DNA of 64,000 nucleotides from Selenomonadaceae bacterium (GTDB lineage Bacteria > Bacillota > Negativicutes > Selenomonadales > Selenomonadaceae). The notes under the pieces are model-generated. The model saw only the letters and a list, made by a program, of their open reading frames with translations, searched no databases and was not told the DNA's origin. Shown piece after piece: positions 1-7,833 of this stretch (position 1 is the first letter of the stretch; each line of letters opens with the position of its first letter). The translations under genes and the position numbers were made by a program. The DNA lies in contig JAFWFO010000035.1 in NCBI GenBank assembly GCA_017515635.1, positions 28,000-91,999 of the forward strand. Direction: 5' to 3'.

Positions 1-557
1 AAGGCAATCGCAAAAGTTCCGCTGACCCACGTGTCGTAAGGATTTTTCGCGTCAAGGAAGCCCTGAATAATTTTGTCGCCCTTGCAAAGTCGGTTGTTCA
101 TTTCCATTAAAAAATTCGGGTGGACAAGATTATCAGCGTCGAAAATCGCAACGGCGTCATAAACTTGCCCGCGAGTTTCCATTTCAAAAAGTTTCTCGAA
201 CATCCATTCAAGCGCGAAACCTTTAGATTTCTTCGTCTCGTCGACGCGTTTGCAGACGATTGCGCCGGCGCGTTCGACAATTTCGGCGGTGTCGTCATTG
301 CAGTTGTCCGCGATAACAAAAATGTCGTAAAGTTCGTCGGGATAATCCAGCGACTTCAGATTTTTTATCAGCGGCTCGATAACCGTGCTTTCGTTGTGTG
401 CGGCGACAATCACGGCGAATTTTTTTTGCGGAACTTTGATTTTATCTTCGCGCCGCCGCCACATGCCGAAAAATCCAATCAGACACAGGTAAAACGTAAA
501 CACGAACAGTACTACTTGCAATGGAACCATGAGAACATCTAACGGGTAATTAAACAT
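1..557 (-). CDS. GT2 family glycosyltransferase, N-terminal part (cut by window edge)
   Basis: The reading frame runs off the left end, so only the first 185 residues are visible. It begins with a hydrophobic segment (residues about 8-30), then a GT2 fold: an N-terminal nucleotide-sugar strand with VIVAAHNEST, the ADNCNDDT segment, and a DxD-type metal site in AIFDADN. This matches membrane-anchored processive glycosyltransferases of the cellulose-synthase/IcaA type, which build cell-surface polysaccharide from nucleotide sugars at the inner membrane. The start is ATG behind GAGGCAGG. It is the last visible gene of an envelope operon (glmS to pssA), which fits a surface-glycan role. The acceptor and the sugar cannot be told from this fragment. 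Confidence 0.8.
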   Translation of the reverse strand, partial: MFNYPLDVLMVPLQVVLFVFTFYLCLIGFFGMWRRREDKIKVPQKKFAVIVAAHNESTVIEPLIKNLKSLDYPDELYDIFVIADNCNDDTAEIVERAGAIVCKRVDETKKSKGFALEWMFEKLFEMETRGQVYDAVAIFDADNLVHPNFLMEMNNRLCKGDKIIQGFLDAKNPYDTWVSGTFAIA

Positions 558-578
558 TTGTTTTGCCTGCCTCGATTG

Positions 579-1283
579 TCAAAGTTTGTCGCGATTCATT
601 AACGCCAAGAGCGAATTGACGATGCCGAAAACCGCGTAAGTTGCGAAAATCGCCGTCAAAATCCCCTGCACGGGAAATTCTATCGCCAGATAAATTATTC
701 CCGCGAACATTGCCGCCGCGAAAATTTTTGCGACAAGAAAAATTTTTTCGCCGTCGCCTTTGAAGTCGGGATAATGCACGTGCGAAACCATCAAATACGC
801 GACGATTATTATTGTTATCGGGTAAACCAATCCGAAATTTTCGGGGTGAATGTCCATTGCCAAAAATAAAAGCGTCGTCGTTGCGACAATGCAACCGCCC
901 GCGGGAATCGCCAGCCCCATGAAAAATCCGTGTACGACGCTTGTGTTGACGTTGAATCTTGCAAGCCGCCACATACCGCACAGCGCGAAAATTATTGCCG
1001 CCGCCTTGCCGAGCAACCCGAAATTGTGCATACAAAACGCGTAAGCAAGAAACGCCGGCGCAACTCCGAACGATCCCAAGTCACACAGCGAATCCATTTC
1101 CTTGCCAAGCTCCGATGCGGCGTTCAAAGCGCGAGCAACTCTGCCGTCCATGCCGTCGGCTATCAACGCGAGCAATATGAAAACTGACGCGTAAAAGTAA
1201 TCGCCTTCATACGTCGCCAAAATCGAACACATTCCGAAAAACAAATTTGCCGCCGTGCAAGCGTTCGGCAATATCCATTTCAT
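579..1283 (-). CDS. pssA: CDP-diacylglycerol--serine O-phosphatidyltransferase
   Basis: A 234-residue polytopic membrane protein that makes phosphatidylserine from CDP-diacylglycerol and L-serine. The CDP-alcohol phosphatidyltransferase signature D-G-x2-A-R-x8-G-x3-D-x3-D is complete near residues 44-70 (DGMDGRVARAL, then GKEMDSLCD), and several further membrane segments follow. It lies 9 bp downstream of psd, whose product decarboxylates phosphatidylserine to phosphatidylethanolamine, so the two consecutive steps are co-transcribed. The length is typical for the short bacterial type II PssA. Confidence 0.95.
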   Translation of the reverse strand: MKWILPNACTAANLFFGMCSILATYEGDYFYASVFILLALIADGMDGRVARALNAASELGKEMDSLCDLGSFGVAPAFLAYAFCMHNFGLLGKAAAIIFALCGMWRLARFNVNTSVVHGFFMGLAIPAGGCIVATTTLLFLAMDIHPENFGLVYPITIIIVAYLMVSHVHYPDFKGDGEKIFLVAKIFAAAMFAGIIYLAIEFPVQGILTAIFATYAVFGIVNSLLALMNRDKL

Positions 1284-1292
1284 TGCGCCACC

Positions 1293-1919
1293 TCATTTAA
1301 TCCGACCGATAATTGATTCGCCGCCTTTGACTTTGTCGCCCTTCTTGACGAGAATTTCCACGTTTTCGGGGACAACAATTTCCGTGCATGAACCGAAACG
1401 AATCAAGCCGTAAAGTTCGCCTTTTTCAAGTTTGTCGTCAAGAGTAACCCAGCTGACAATTCGCCGCGCCAAAATGCCCGCGATTTGCGTCACCGTCACA
1501 CGAATTTTGTCGTTCTCAAGCCCGATTAAATGTCGTTCGTTCTCGAAACCAACCGAATCTTTATACGCGGGACGAAATCTGCCGCAGACATATTTTTGAA
1601 CTTTAATTTCGCCGGCAATGGGACTGCGATTGACGTGAACATCAAATACCGACAGAAAAATTATCACTTTGCGGCAGGGCGCGTTGACAAAATCGTCGTC
1701 GTCAACCTCCGTCACGTCCTGAACCGTACCGTCGGCGGGCGACACAATTAAATTTTCGTCGGCGGGAATTATCCTTTTCGGGTTGCGGAAAAAATACAGG
1801 AAGTAACACGCCAGCACCGTCGGCACAATCGCGGCGTAGGGATGAAGCAACACGCCGAGGAAAATCGCGACGAGGAGCGCGACGCCCGCAAAATAATATC
1901 CTTCCTTAATTATGCTCAA
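1293..1919 (-). CDS. psd: phosphatidylserine decarboxylase proenzyme
   Basis: About 208 residues, the short Psd class. It converts phosphatidylserine to phosphatidylethanolamine after self-cleavage at a Gly-Ser bond that leaves a pyruvoyl group. The candidate site is FGSCTEIVVP near residue 176; small-form enzymes usually read RFGS there. Two hydrophobic segments at the N terminus anchor it. A GTG at 1928 also opens the frame, but it lies one base from the AGGAG ribosome site; the TTG at 1919 has normal spacing and was preferred. A 7-bp-periodic repeat block separates it from tagA upstream. Confidence 0.93.
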   Translation of the reverse strand: MSIIKEGYYFAGVALLVAIFLGVLLHPYAAIVPTVLACYFLYFFRNPKRIIPADENLIVSPADGTVQDVTEVDDDDFVNAPCRKVIIFLSVFDVHVNRSPIAGEIKVQKYVCGRFRPAYKDSVGFENERHLIGLENDKIRVTVTQIAGILARRIVSWVTLDDKLEKGELYGLIRFGSCTEIVVPENVEILVKKGDKVKGGESIIGRIK

Positions 1920-1934
1920 AACTTTCACGCTCCT

Positions 1935-2019
1935 GTTAAGCTTTAAGCTTAGAGCTTTAAGCTTTAAGGAAATTTTTCGTCACACCTTAAAGCTCAAAGC
2001 TTACAGCTTGAAGCTTTCT
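1935..2019. repeat. 7-bp-periodic inverted repeat block (heptad block 1)
   Basis: Units related to TTAAGCT repeat every 7 bp in the left arm. After a short spacer containing AAATTTTTCG, units related to AGCTTAA or AGCTCAA repeat with the same period in the right arm, so the two arms can pair. It fills the psd-tagA gap and its right arm encodes the last residues of tagA (ending SSCKL). Confidence 0.75.
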
Positions 2020-2737
2020 TTTGTTGATGAACTTTCAAAACGAATTTCGGCAAGGCGACCAATCGACCTGCGCGGGAAGGTTGCAACATTGCTCGGAAAA
2101 GCCACTCGAGTTTCGCCCGTTGCATCCAAAGCGGTGCACGCTTGACGACGCCCGCCATTACGTCAAATGTTCCGCCCACGCCGATTGATACGGGAATTTG
2201 TAATTCGTCGCGGAATTTCGCAAGCCATTTTTCTTGTTTAGGGACGCCCAACGCCGCAAGCAAAATATCTGCGCGGGAAGATTTTATTTGCGAAATAATT
2301 TCCGGCTCGTCGTCTGCGGTGAAATAACCGTTGCGCGTACCGACAATTTTTATGCCGGGGTAAAGTTCTTCGGCTTTGGCTTTGGCTTTGTCGGCGATAT
2401 TCGGCGCGGAACCGAACAGAAAAAATTTCCAACCTTTGACGGGCGAAATTTTCATCAGCTCTTGCACCAGATCAAAGCCCGCGACGCGTTCGGGCATTTC
2501 TTTGCCGAGATGTCTCGCCGCCCAAACTGTTCCCGCACCGTCCGGCACGACCAAACTTGCCGCGTTCAAAATATTTTTCAATTCGTCGTCGTGTGTCGCC
2601 CTCAAAAGCATTTCAGCATTCGCAGTCGCCACGATTGACGATTTTTTTTCGGCGATTAAATTTGCCACGCGTTCAACGGCTTGAGCCATCGTCACCGCGT
2701 CGACCTTCACGCCCAAAATTTCCACTTGTTCACTCAT
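1994..2737 (-). CDS. tagA: WecG/TagA/CpsF family glycosyltransferase
   Basis: 247 residues, the usual size of this family. TagA/WecG enzymes transfer N-acetylmannosamine (or its uronic acid) from UDP onto undecaprenyl-diphosphate-GlcNAc at the inner face of the cytoplasmic membrane. Family landmarks are VPDGAGTVWAARHLG (about residues 70-85), a nucleotide-binding segment FLFGSAP, and LGVPKQEKWL (about 172-182). The ATG at 2737 has a GGAG ribosome site; an upstream ATG at 2782 in the same frame was rejected because it reads through another short frame. The last few codons are made of 7-bp repeat units. The acceptor lipid is inferred from the family only. Confidence 0.9.
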   Translation of the reverse strand: MSEQVEILGVKVDAVTMAQAVERVANLIAEKKSSIVATANAEMLLRATHDDELKNILNAASLVVPDGAGTVWAARHLGKEMPERVAGFDLVQELMKISPVKGWKFFLFGSAPNIADKAKAKAEELYPGIKIVGTRNGYFTADDEPEIISQIKSSRADILLAALGVPKQEKWLAKFRDELQIPVSIGVGGTFDVMAGVVKRAPLWMQRAKLEWLFRAMLQPSRAGRLVALPKFVLKVHQQKKASSCKL

Positions 2738-2822
2738 GTGAAAAGCTCCGAATAAAATGTCGGCTTGCCAAATTGGATGCAACGTCCACGTTGCCGCCGA
2801 GAATTTCTACACGTTCACTCAT
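2730..2822 (-). pseudogene. short leader frame: diverged duplicate of the tagA start
   Basis: The ATG follows the dpnD stop directly (TAAATG). It opens a 30-codon frame beginning MSERVEILGGNVDV, which closely mirrors the start of tagA itself (MSEQVEILGVKVDA). The frame then runs through the tagA leader and stops in ATGAGTGA, overlapping the tagA start codon. It looks like a leftover copy of the tagA 5' end, perhaps from insertion of the restriction cassette. It could also serve as a coupling leader for tagA translation. No separate function can be assigned. Confidence 0.6.
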
Positions 2823-3023
2823 TTAAAATGCAATCCAATCTGTAAGTTCGCCGTCTTCATCGACTACCGAAATTTGTCTTTGCTCAACGTTATCGGAACT
2901 CACGACAAAATTGCCCGCGTTATATTCTCGAATTGCTTTTTCGACGGCATCTTCTTCGGAAGTCGCTTCAATCTCAAATTCTTCCGAAATGGTTTCTTCG
3001 ATAACCACACGATATTTTTTCAC
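2823..3023 (-). CDS. dpnD: DpnD-like small protein of the DpnI cassette
   Basis: 66 residues, acidic, opening MKKYRVVIEETISEEFEIEA, the pattern of the DpnD/PcfM-like family (a beta strand, then an acidic helix of the EEDAVEKAIREY kind). In Streptococcus pneumoniae dpnD follows dpnC in the DpnI cassette; its role is not established. Here it starts 3 bp after the dpnC stop on the same strand, so the pair is preserved as in the known cassette. The identification rests on the start pattern plus this position. Confidence 0.82.
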   Translation of the reverse strand: MKKYRVVIEETISEEFEIEATSEEDAVEKAIREYNAGNFVVSSDNVEQRQISVVDEDGELTDWIAF

Positions 3024-3026
3024 GGA

Positions 3027-3791
3027 TTAAACCACCTTTCGATAAACGCCGCGACTGACGAACTCGATAAAACCTTTGTCGCGCAGGAATTGCAACTGCT
3101 GACGGATTTTCGCTTCGACGTGGCGATTTTGTTCGTGTTTCGCACCGAGAATGCCCGCATACTTGTAAATATCTTGTGACGTAAAAATTTCGGTGCCGAT
3201 TTCGTTTACACATTTCAAAACGTCCAAAAGCCAGCCGCGCAGATTAATATTGTTCGTTTGAAGTTTCTTCGCCTTGTCGTAGGAACGCAAAACTTCCGCG
3301 ACTGCAACTTCTGTCCCGCCGCGAATAACGGCAATTTTTCCCTGCGCGGGAATTTTCTCGTACAAAATGTTGCAACCGACCCAGCCGCGCCGTCTTGCGG
3401 TTGGCGGCAAAGGTTTTCGTTTTTCGATAACGTCGGGCGTGAAGAAAAATTTCGGTACAAGCGTCAAGTCCGTTACGGATAAATTTGAATATTGCATAAC
3501 GAAAAGTTGCGGGTTGACGTTGCTCGTGATTCGCTCAATCATCGTGTGATAAGCCCCGTCAAGAATTTTCGCGCCGATATGATTTCGTTTGCTCTTCAAC
3601 TCAAAAGTTTCACCGCAGTTTTCGCAGTACACGTCGGCAACGGGTGAGTTATTCGGCATTTTTTCAACGCGAATGTTTCCGCAACACGGGCAGAATAAAT
3701 TTTGCGTCAACCAAACTTCACTCATGACACGAATTTTTTGTGCAGTACTTTTGTAATTCGCGGCAAGTGATTCGTCAAATTGTAAATTCAT
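3027..3791 (-). CDS. dpnC: DpnI-type restriction endonuclease specific for methylated GATC
   Basis: 254 residues, the same length as DpnI as I recall it, and alignable along its whole length. The N-terminal PD-(D/E)xK nuclease keeps D53 (PVADVYC) and E64-L65-K66 (FELKSK). Four zinc-type cysteines are at 34, 37, 56 and 59. The motif PTARRRGWVGCNI is shared with DpnI, and a C-terminal winged helix ends in KIRQQLQFLRDKGFIEF, the part of DpnI that reads the methylated site. DpnI cuts G-m6A-TC and spares unmethylated DNA, so no partner methylase is needed and none is present. Its start overlaps the glmS stop (TAATG), so it is likely co-expressed with a housekeeping gene. The host is inferred to lack Dam methylation. 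Confidence 0.95.
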   Translation of the reverse strand: MNLQFDESLAANYKSTAQKIRVMSEVWLTQNLFCPCCGNIRVEKMPNNSPVADVYCENCGETFELKSKRNHIGAKILDGAYHTMIERITSNVNPQLFVMQYSNLSVTDLTLVPKFFFTPDVIEKRKPLPPTARRRGWVGCNILYEKIPAQGKIAVIRGGTEVAVAEVLRSYDKAKKLQTNNINLRGWLLDVLKCVNEIGTEIFTSQDIYKYAGILGAKHEQNRHVEAKIRQQLQFLRDKGFIEFVSRGVYRKVV

Positions 3792-5620
3792 TATTCAACC
3801 GTAACCGACTTCGCCAAATTGCGCGGCTTGTCAACGTCGCAACCGCGAGTTATCGCAGCGTAATATGCCAAAAGTTGCAACGGCACAACCGTCAACAACG
3901 GGATTAAAAGCTCGTCGGTTTCGGGGACAAAAATCACGTGGTCAAGATATTTTTCCAATTCCGAATCGCCTTGAGCCGCAATGCCGATAACAACCGCGTC
4001 ACGGGCTTTGACTTCCTTGATGTTCGACAAAGTTTTTTCGTAGACGCTTTTTTGAGTGGCAAGCGCGATAACCGGGACGCCTTCGACAATCAGCGCAAGT
4101 GTGCCGTGTTTGAGTTCGCCGGACGCGTAGGCCTCCGCGTGAATGTAAGAAATTTCCTTGAGCTTGAGCGCGCCTTCCAAAGCAACATCATAGTCAAGCG
4201 AACGCCCGATATAAAAAACATCTTCGTTAAAGCCGTATTGACGTGCGAAAGTTTTAATCGGCTCCACGTCGCTTAAAGTTTCGGAAATCTGCGCGGGAAT
4301 TTTTTTCAGCTGGTCAATCAGAGCGCGAATTTTTTCAGCAGACAACGTGCCGGAAATTTGAGCCATGTAAAGCGCAAGCATGAACATCAAAATTAATTGC
4401 GTGGTATAAGCTTTGGTCGACGCAACGGCAATTTCCGGCCCCGCCCAAGTGTGAATGACTTGATGAGCTTCGCGGGCAATCGAAGAGCCGACGACGTTGG
4501 TTATCGCCAAAGTTTTCGCGCCCAAACGTTTTGATTCTTTCAACGCGGCAAGAGTGTCGGAAGTTTCGCCCGATTGGCTGACGACGATAACCAAAGTTTT
4601 TTCGTCGACAATCGGATCGCGGTAACGGTATTCGCTCGCCAAATCGACTTCAACCAATTTGCGCGCAAGTTTTTCGATATAAAATTTCCCGACAAGTCCC
4701 GCGTGATAAGCCGTGCCGCACGCCACGATATAAATTTTGTCAATGCCGTCAAGAAAATCTTTCGTCCAGTTCAGCTCGTCGAGGACGATTGAGCCGCCGT
4801 CTTTGGCAATGCGCTTGCTCATTGTGTCGCGCACGGCTTTGGGTTGCTCGTTAATTTCCTTCAGCATGAAATGTTCGTAACCGCCTTTTTCGGCAGCTTC
4901 GGCGTTCCAAGTGACGTGGAAAACTTTTTTGTTGAGACGTTCGCCGCGACGGTTGAAAATTTCTACGGAATCTTTTTTGACCAGCGCAAGTTCGCCGTCG
5001 TTCAAAATAAAGGTTTCACGCGTGTGATTGATTATCGCGGGAATGTCGGACGCAATGAAATTTTCGCCTTTACCCAAACCGATGACAAGCGGATTGTCTT
5101 GCTTCGCGCAGATTAAAACGTCGGGATGATTTTTCGCCATAAACGCAAGCGAATAAGAGCCTTCGATTTTTTTCAAAACTTCGCGAACGGCTTCGACGAA
5201 ATCGCCGCGATAAAGTTCCTCAAGCAAATGCGCAACGACTTCGGTATCGGTCTCGGACGTGAACTTGTGCCCGCGTGAAATCAAATCTTCCTTGAGCGAC
5301 AAATAATTTTCGATAATGCCGTTGTGCACGACGACGAAATCCCCGTGGCAATCGGTGTGCGGGTGCGCGTTGCTGTCCGAAGGCCGCCCGTGAGTTGCCC
5401 AGCGCGTGTGCCCGATACCGACCGTGCCCGCAGGTAAATTATTTTTGAGTTTGTCTTTGAGCGCGTCGAGCCTGCCGACCGACTTTTCAATAAAAACACT
5501 TTCGCCGCAATCGACGGCAATGCCCGCCGAATCGTAACCGCGATATTCAAGTTTCGTCAAGCCGTCCAAAAGAATCGGCGCGGCTTTTTTTTCACCGATA
5601 TATCCGACAATTCCGCACAT
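3791..5620 (-). CDS. glmS: glutamine--fructose-6-phosphate aminotransferase (isomerizing)
   Basis: 609 residues, full length. It makes glucosamine-6-phosphate from fructose-6-phosphate and glutamine, the entry step to peptidoglycan and surface amino sugars. The N-terminal nucleophile Cys is next to Met (MCGIVGYIG). The glutaminase domain carries HTRWATHG and ENYLSLKEDL, and two SIS domains follow (SQSGETSDTLAAL; AEAYASGELKHG). The C-terminal DVDKPRNLAKSVTVE is typical. GGAGG precedes the ATG. The leader of about 60 nt is too short and lacks the core of a glmS ribozyme, so no such control is seen. Confidence 0.97.
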   Translation of the reverse strand: MCGIVGYIGEKKAAPILLDGLTKLEYRGYDSAGIAVDCGESVFIEKSVGRLDALKDKLKNNLPAGTVGIGHTRWATHGRPSDSNAHPHTDCHGDFVVVHNGIIENYLSLKEDLISRGHKFTSETDTEVVAHLLEELYRGDFVEAVREVLKKIEGSYSLAFMAKNHPDVLICAKQDNPLVIGLGKGENFIASDIPAIINHTRETFILNDGELALVKKDSVEIFNRRGERLNKKVFHVTWNAEAAEKGGYEHFMLKEINEQPKAVRDTMSKRIAKDGGSIVLDELNWTKDFLDGIDKIYIVACGTAYHAGLVGKFYIEKLARKLVEVDLASEYRYRDPIVDEKTLVIVVSQSGETSDTLAALKESKRLGAKTLAITNVVGSSIAREAHQVIHTWAGPEIAVASTKAYTTQLILMFMLALYMAQISGTLSAEKIRALIDQLKKIPAQISETLSDVEPIKTFARQYGFNEDVFYIGRSLDYDVALEGALKLKEISYIHAEAYASGELKHGTLALIVEGVPVIALATQKSVYEKTLSNIKEVKARDAVVIGIAAQGDSELEKYLDHVIFVPETDELLIPLLTVVPLQLLAYYAAITRGCDVDKPRNLAKSVTVE

Positions 5621-5678
5621 AACAAGTCCTCCAAAAATTTATTTGTGTCACTGAATTTTTCGTGAAGCAATATCGGCG

Positions 5679-5707
5679 ATTATATCAAGGAAAGTTGCAA
5701 GCGACAA
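5679..5707 (-). promoter_or_regulatory. predicted sigma-A promoter of the glmS operon
   Basis: On the minus strand TTGTCG and a perfect TATAAT are separated by 17 bp, ending about 60 bp before the glmS start. It is divergent from the transporter promoter to its right. Confidence 0.65.
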
Positions 5708-5775
5708 GTGACACGCGCAAAAAGTTTTTGTCGGAACCGCAATGAAATTTTTCGGCAAGTGCACATCATTGAACA

Positions 5776-5803
5776 TTGTCAGGACGATTTTTTTTGCTAT
5801 AAT
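5776..5803 (+). promoter_or_regulatory. predicted sigma-A promoter of the SDF transporter gene
   Basis: TTGTCA and TATAAT with a 16-bp spacer. The predicted transcript starts near 5810, downstream of the ATG at 5742, which is why that ATG is not used as the start of the next gene. Confidence 0.55.
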
Positions 5804-5813
5804 TCGGCGCGAG

Positions 5814-7391
5814 GTGATTTTTACGAAACTTTCAAACCAAAATATCGCGACCGTCATGGAAGCAATCAAGAACTTTTTTGACTCCGTGAACGTGCCGCGT
5901 AAAGATAAGCTCAAGATTTGCCTTTTGCTGGAAGATTCGTTGATTCAGTGTCAAGAAAAATTCGGCGAGGATCAAGAATTTACTTTCGTAACGAAAAAAT
6001 GGCTCGGAACGCCGCGCATTTCGATAAAAATCAAAGGCAGACCGTTCAATCCGCTCGAATATGACGACGAAGGAATTTTTTCGGAAAATATCCTGCACGA
6101 TCTTTTGAGTTACGAAAAAGCGCGGGTAATTTATCGTTACGAAGGCGGTTGCAACGAAATAATTGCGCTTTCGCCACGCGAAATAAAAAATTTAAAAATT
6201 CCCGGCGGCTCAAGCACGCTTGCAATTCTGTTGGCGATAATTTTTGCGGCGATTATCGGGAATTTTTCCGCCGGAACGCAAAATTTAATCGTAACAATCA
6301 TCACGCCGATACTGAATACACTTTTCGGCGCGCTTATCGCGGTAAGTATCCCGCTGGTTTTTATTTCGATTGTGGCGAGTATCTGCGCGATGGAAAATGT
6401 GGCGACGGTCAACGAAGTCGGGACGAAACTTTTGTTCAGGTTTTTCAAAATCGTGTCGTTTATCACCGTCGTGACGATTGCCGTCAGTGAAATTTTTTTC
6501 CCCGTGGTGAATTTCAGCTTCGACGGGCAAATTTTATCGTCAAACACCGGCGAAACGTCAAAAATTTTAGATTCAATAGTATTGATTGTGCCGCAAAATT
6601 TCATTGAGCCGTTCTTGAAAGGAAATATCCTGCAAATTGTCGTTTTGGCGATACTTTTGGGCATTTGCGTGACGATTTTGGGCGACCGCGTCAGCGAATT
6701 CAAAAAAGTAATCGCGGACAGCAAGCAAATTATTTTTAAAATGGTCTCGCTCGTACTGAAAATTATTCCGCTGATAATTTTCTTGAGCATCGTGAAGACA
6801 ATTTTGGTTTATTCGCTCGACGAAATTTTTACGCTGTGGAAAATCGTTGCGGCGCAATATCTTGCGTTCGCGATAATTCCTGCGGCAATGCTTTTGTGGA
6901 TTTCGTTTAAACACGGCGTAAACATTCGGGACTTCCTGCGCGAAATTTATCCCGCGTGCCTGATTACTTTCACGACATCAAGCGGAAGCGCGTCAATGCC
7001 GCTGAACATTGAGATTTGCAAGAAAAAATTCGGCGTCAACGAAAACCTGTGCGACTTTTACATTCCGTTATCGCACGCGCTGTGTCCGATACCTTTGACA
7101 ATCGGGATAATTGTTCACTTATTTTTCGCGGCGGAATTTTCGGGCGTCGAAATGACGATTTTGCAACTGATAGTCGTCGCATTTTTTTCCGTGCAGTTCG
7201 CACTTTCGACACCAAATGAAAACGGCGGGATAATCGCGACGATGATGCTTTTGTTGGCTGAATTCGGACTTTCTGCGGACTCAATCGGTCTGATAATAGC
7301 GGCGAACATTTTTGTCGTGAATATTTCCGGCGTGGTCGGCATAATCGTCCGCGATTGTGATTTATATGATATGTCGCGAACGAAAAATTGA
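5814..7391 (+). CDS. dicarboxylate/amino-acid:cation symporter (SDF/DAACS family) with ATPase-like N-terminal domain
   Basis: Roughly 525 residues. The C-terminal 400 form a glutamate-transporter-fold symporter: about eight hydrophobic segments, the serine-rich hairpin TTSSGSASMP, and LSTPNENGG in place of the second hairpin region. The first 150 residues are soluble; the helix LKICLLLEDSLIQCQEKFG resembles the N-box of RsbW/histidine-kinase-type ATPases, though no clear G boxes follow. The start is uncertain. The frame opens at 5742, but that ATG lies upstream of the predicted promoter. GAGGTGA at 5811 would best fit a start at the ACG codon at 5823; I give the in-frame GTG at 5814. The substrate is unknown. 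Confidence 0.8.
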   Translation: MIFTKLSNQNIATVMEAIKNFFDSVNVPRKDKLKICLLLEDSLIQCQEKFGEDQEFTFVTKKWLGTPRISIKIKGRPFNPLEYDDEGIFSENILHDLLSYEKARVIYRYEGGCNEIIALSPREIKNLKIPGGSSTLAILLAIIFAAIIGNFSAGTQNLIVTIITPILNTLFGALIAVSIPLVFISIVASICAMENVATVNEVGTKLLFRFFKIVSFITVVTIAVSEIFFPVVNFSFDGQILSSNTGETSKILDSIVLIVPQNFIEPFLKGNILQIVVLAILLGICVTILGDRVSEFKKVIADSKQIIFKMVSLVLKIIPLIIFLSIVKTILVYSLDEIFTLWKIVAAQYLAFAIIPAAMLLWISFKHGVNIRDFLREIYPACLITFTTSSGSASMPLNIEICKKKFGVNENLCDFYIPLSHALCPIPLTIGIIVHLFFAAEFSGVEMTILQLIVVAFFSVQFALSTPNENGGIIATMMLLLAEFGLSADSIGLIIAANIFVVNISGVVGIIVRDCDLYDMSRTKN

Positions 7392-7435
7392 AAAAAGCCC
7401 CGATGAATCAATTAAAAATTATTTTGGCGAGTTTA

Positions 7436-7457
7436 TAATTCCAAATTCCAAATTGAA
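7436..7457. repeat. short 7-bp-periodic stretch
   Basis: Three consecutive units related to AATTCCA, of the same style as the longer heptad blocks, lie between the transporter and the S20 terminator. It is too short to judge alone. Confidence 0.35.
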
Positions 7458-7483
7458 AAAAGCCCGTCCAGTTGACGAGCTTT
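7455..7483 (-). terminator. intrinsic terminator of rpsT
   Basis: On the minus strand AGCTCGTC and GGACGGGCT pair around a 4-nt loop, followed by a run of six T. It lies just downstream of rpsT. Confidence 0.75.
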
Positions 7484-7491
7484 GAAAAAAT

Positions 7492-7758
7492 TTAAGCCGA
7501 AACCGCGTTGACTTTCAGCGCGAGTTTTGATTTCTTGCGTGCAGCCGCGTTTTTGTGAATCGTGTTGTTCGCCGCCGCCTGATCGATGGCTTTTTGAGCT
7601 GCGGGGAGCAATTCTTTCGCTTTTGAAGCGTCGCCAGCCGCGATTGCCGCCAAGACGAGTTTTTGTGCTCTCTTCATGCGAATTTTTTCGGATACGTTGC
7701 GAGCACGGCGTTTCGCGTCGATTCTCATGCTTTTGATTGAAGATTTAATGTTCGGCAA
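7492..7758 (-). CDS. rpsT: 30S ribosomal protein S20
   Basis: 88 residues, highly basic and helical. It starts MPNIKSSIKSMRIDAKRRARN and has the HKNAAARKKSKL tail motif of S20, a primary binder of the 5' domain of 16S rRNA. A GGAGG-type ribosome site precedes the ATG. It is monocistronic, with its own terminator immediately downstream. Confidence 0.97.
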   Translation of the reverse strand: MPNIKSSIKSMRIDAKRRARNVSEKIRMKRAQKLVLAAIAAGDASKAKELLPAAQKAIDQAAANNTIHKNAAARKKSKLALKVNAVSA

Positions 7759-7833
7759 ATGCGTGACCTCCTTAAAAAATTTTTTTACAGCTGTGGAAGT
7801 TTAGCACAGGACGCGGCAAATTGCAAGCGAAAT

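Noticed and set aside
120..542. 140-codon plus-strand frame
   Set aside because: It is the shadow of the GT2 glycosyltransferase on the minus strand, which has the recognisable motifs.
5621..5700. Possible glmS ribozyme upstream of glmS
   Set aside because: The leader is only about 60 nt and lacks the conserved core; a plain promoter and ribosome site explain it.
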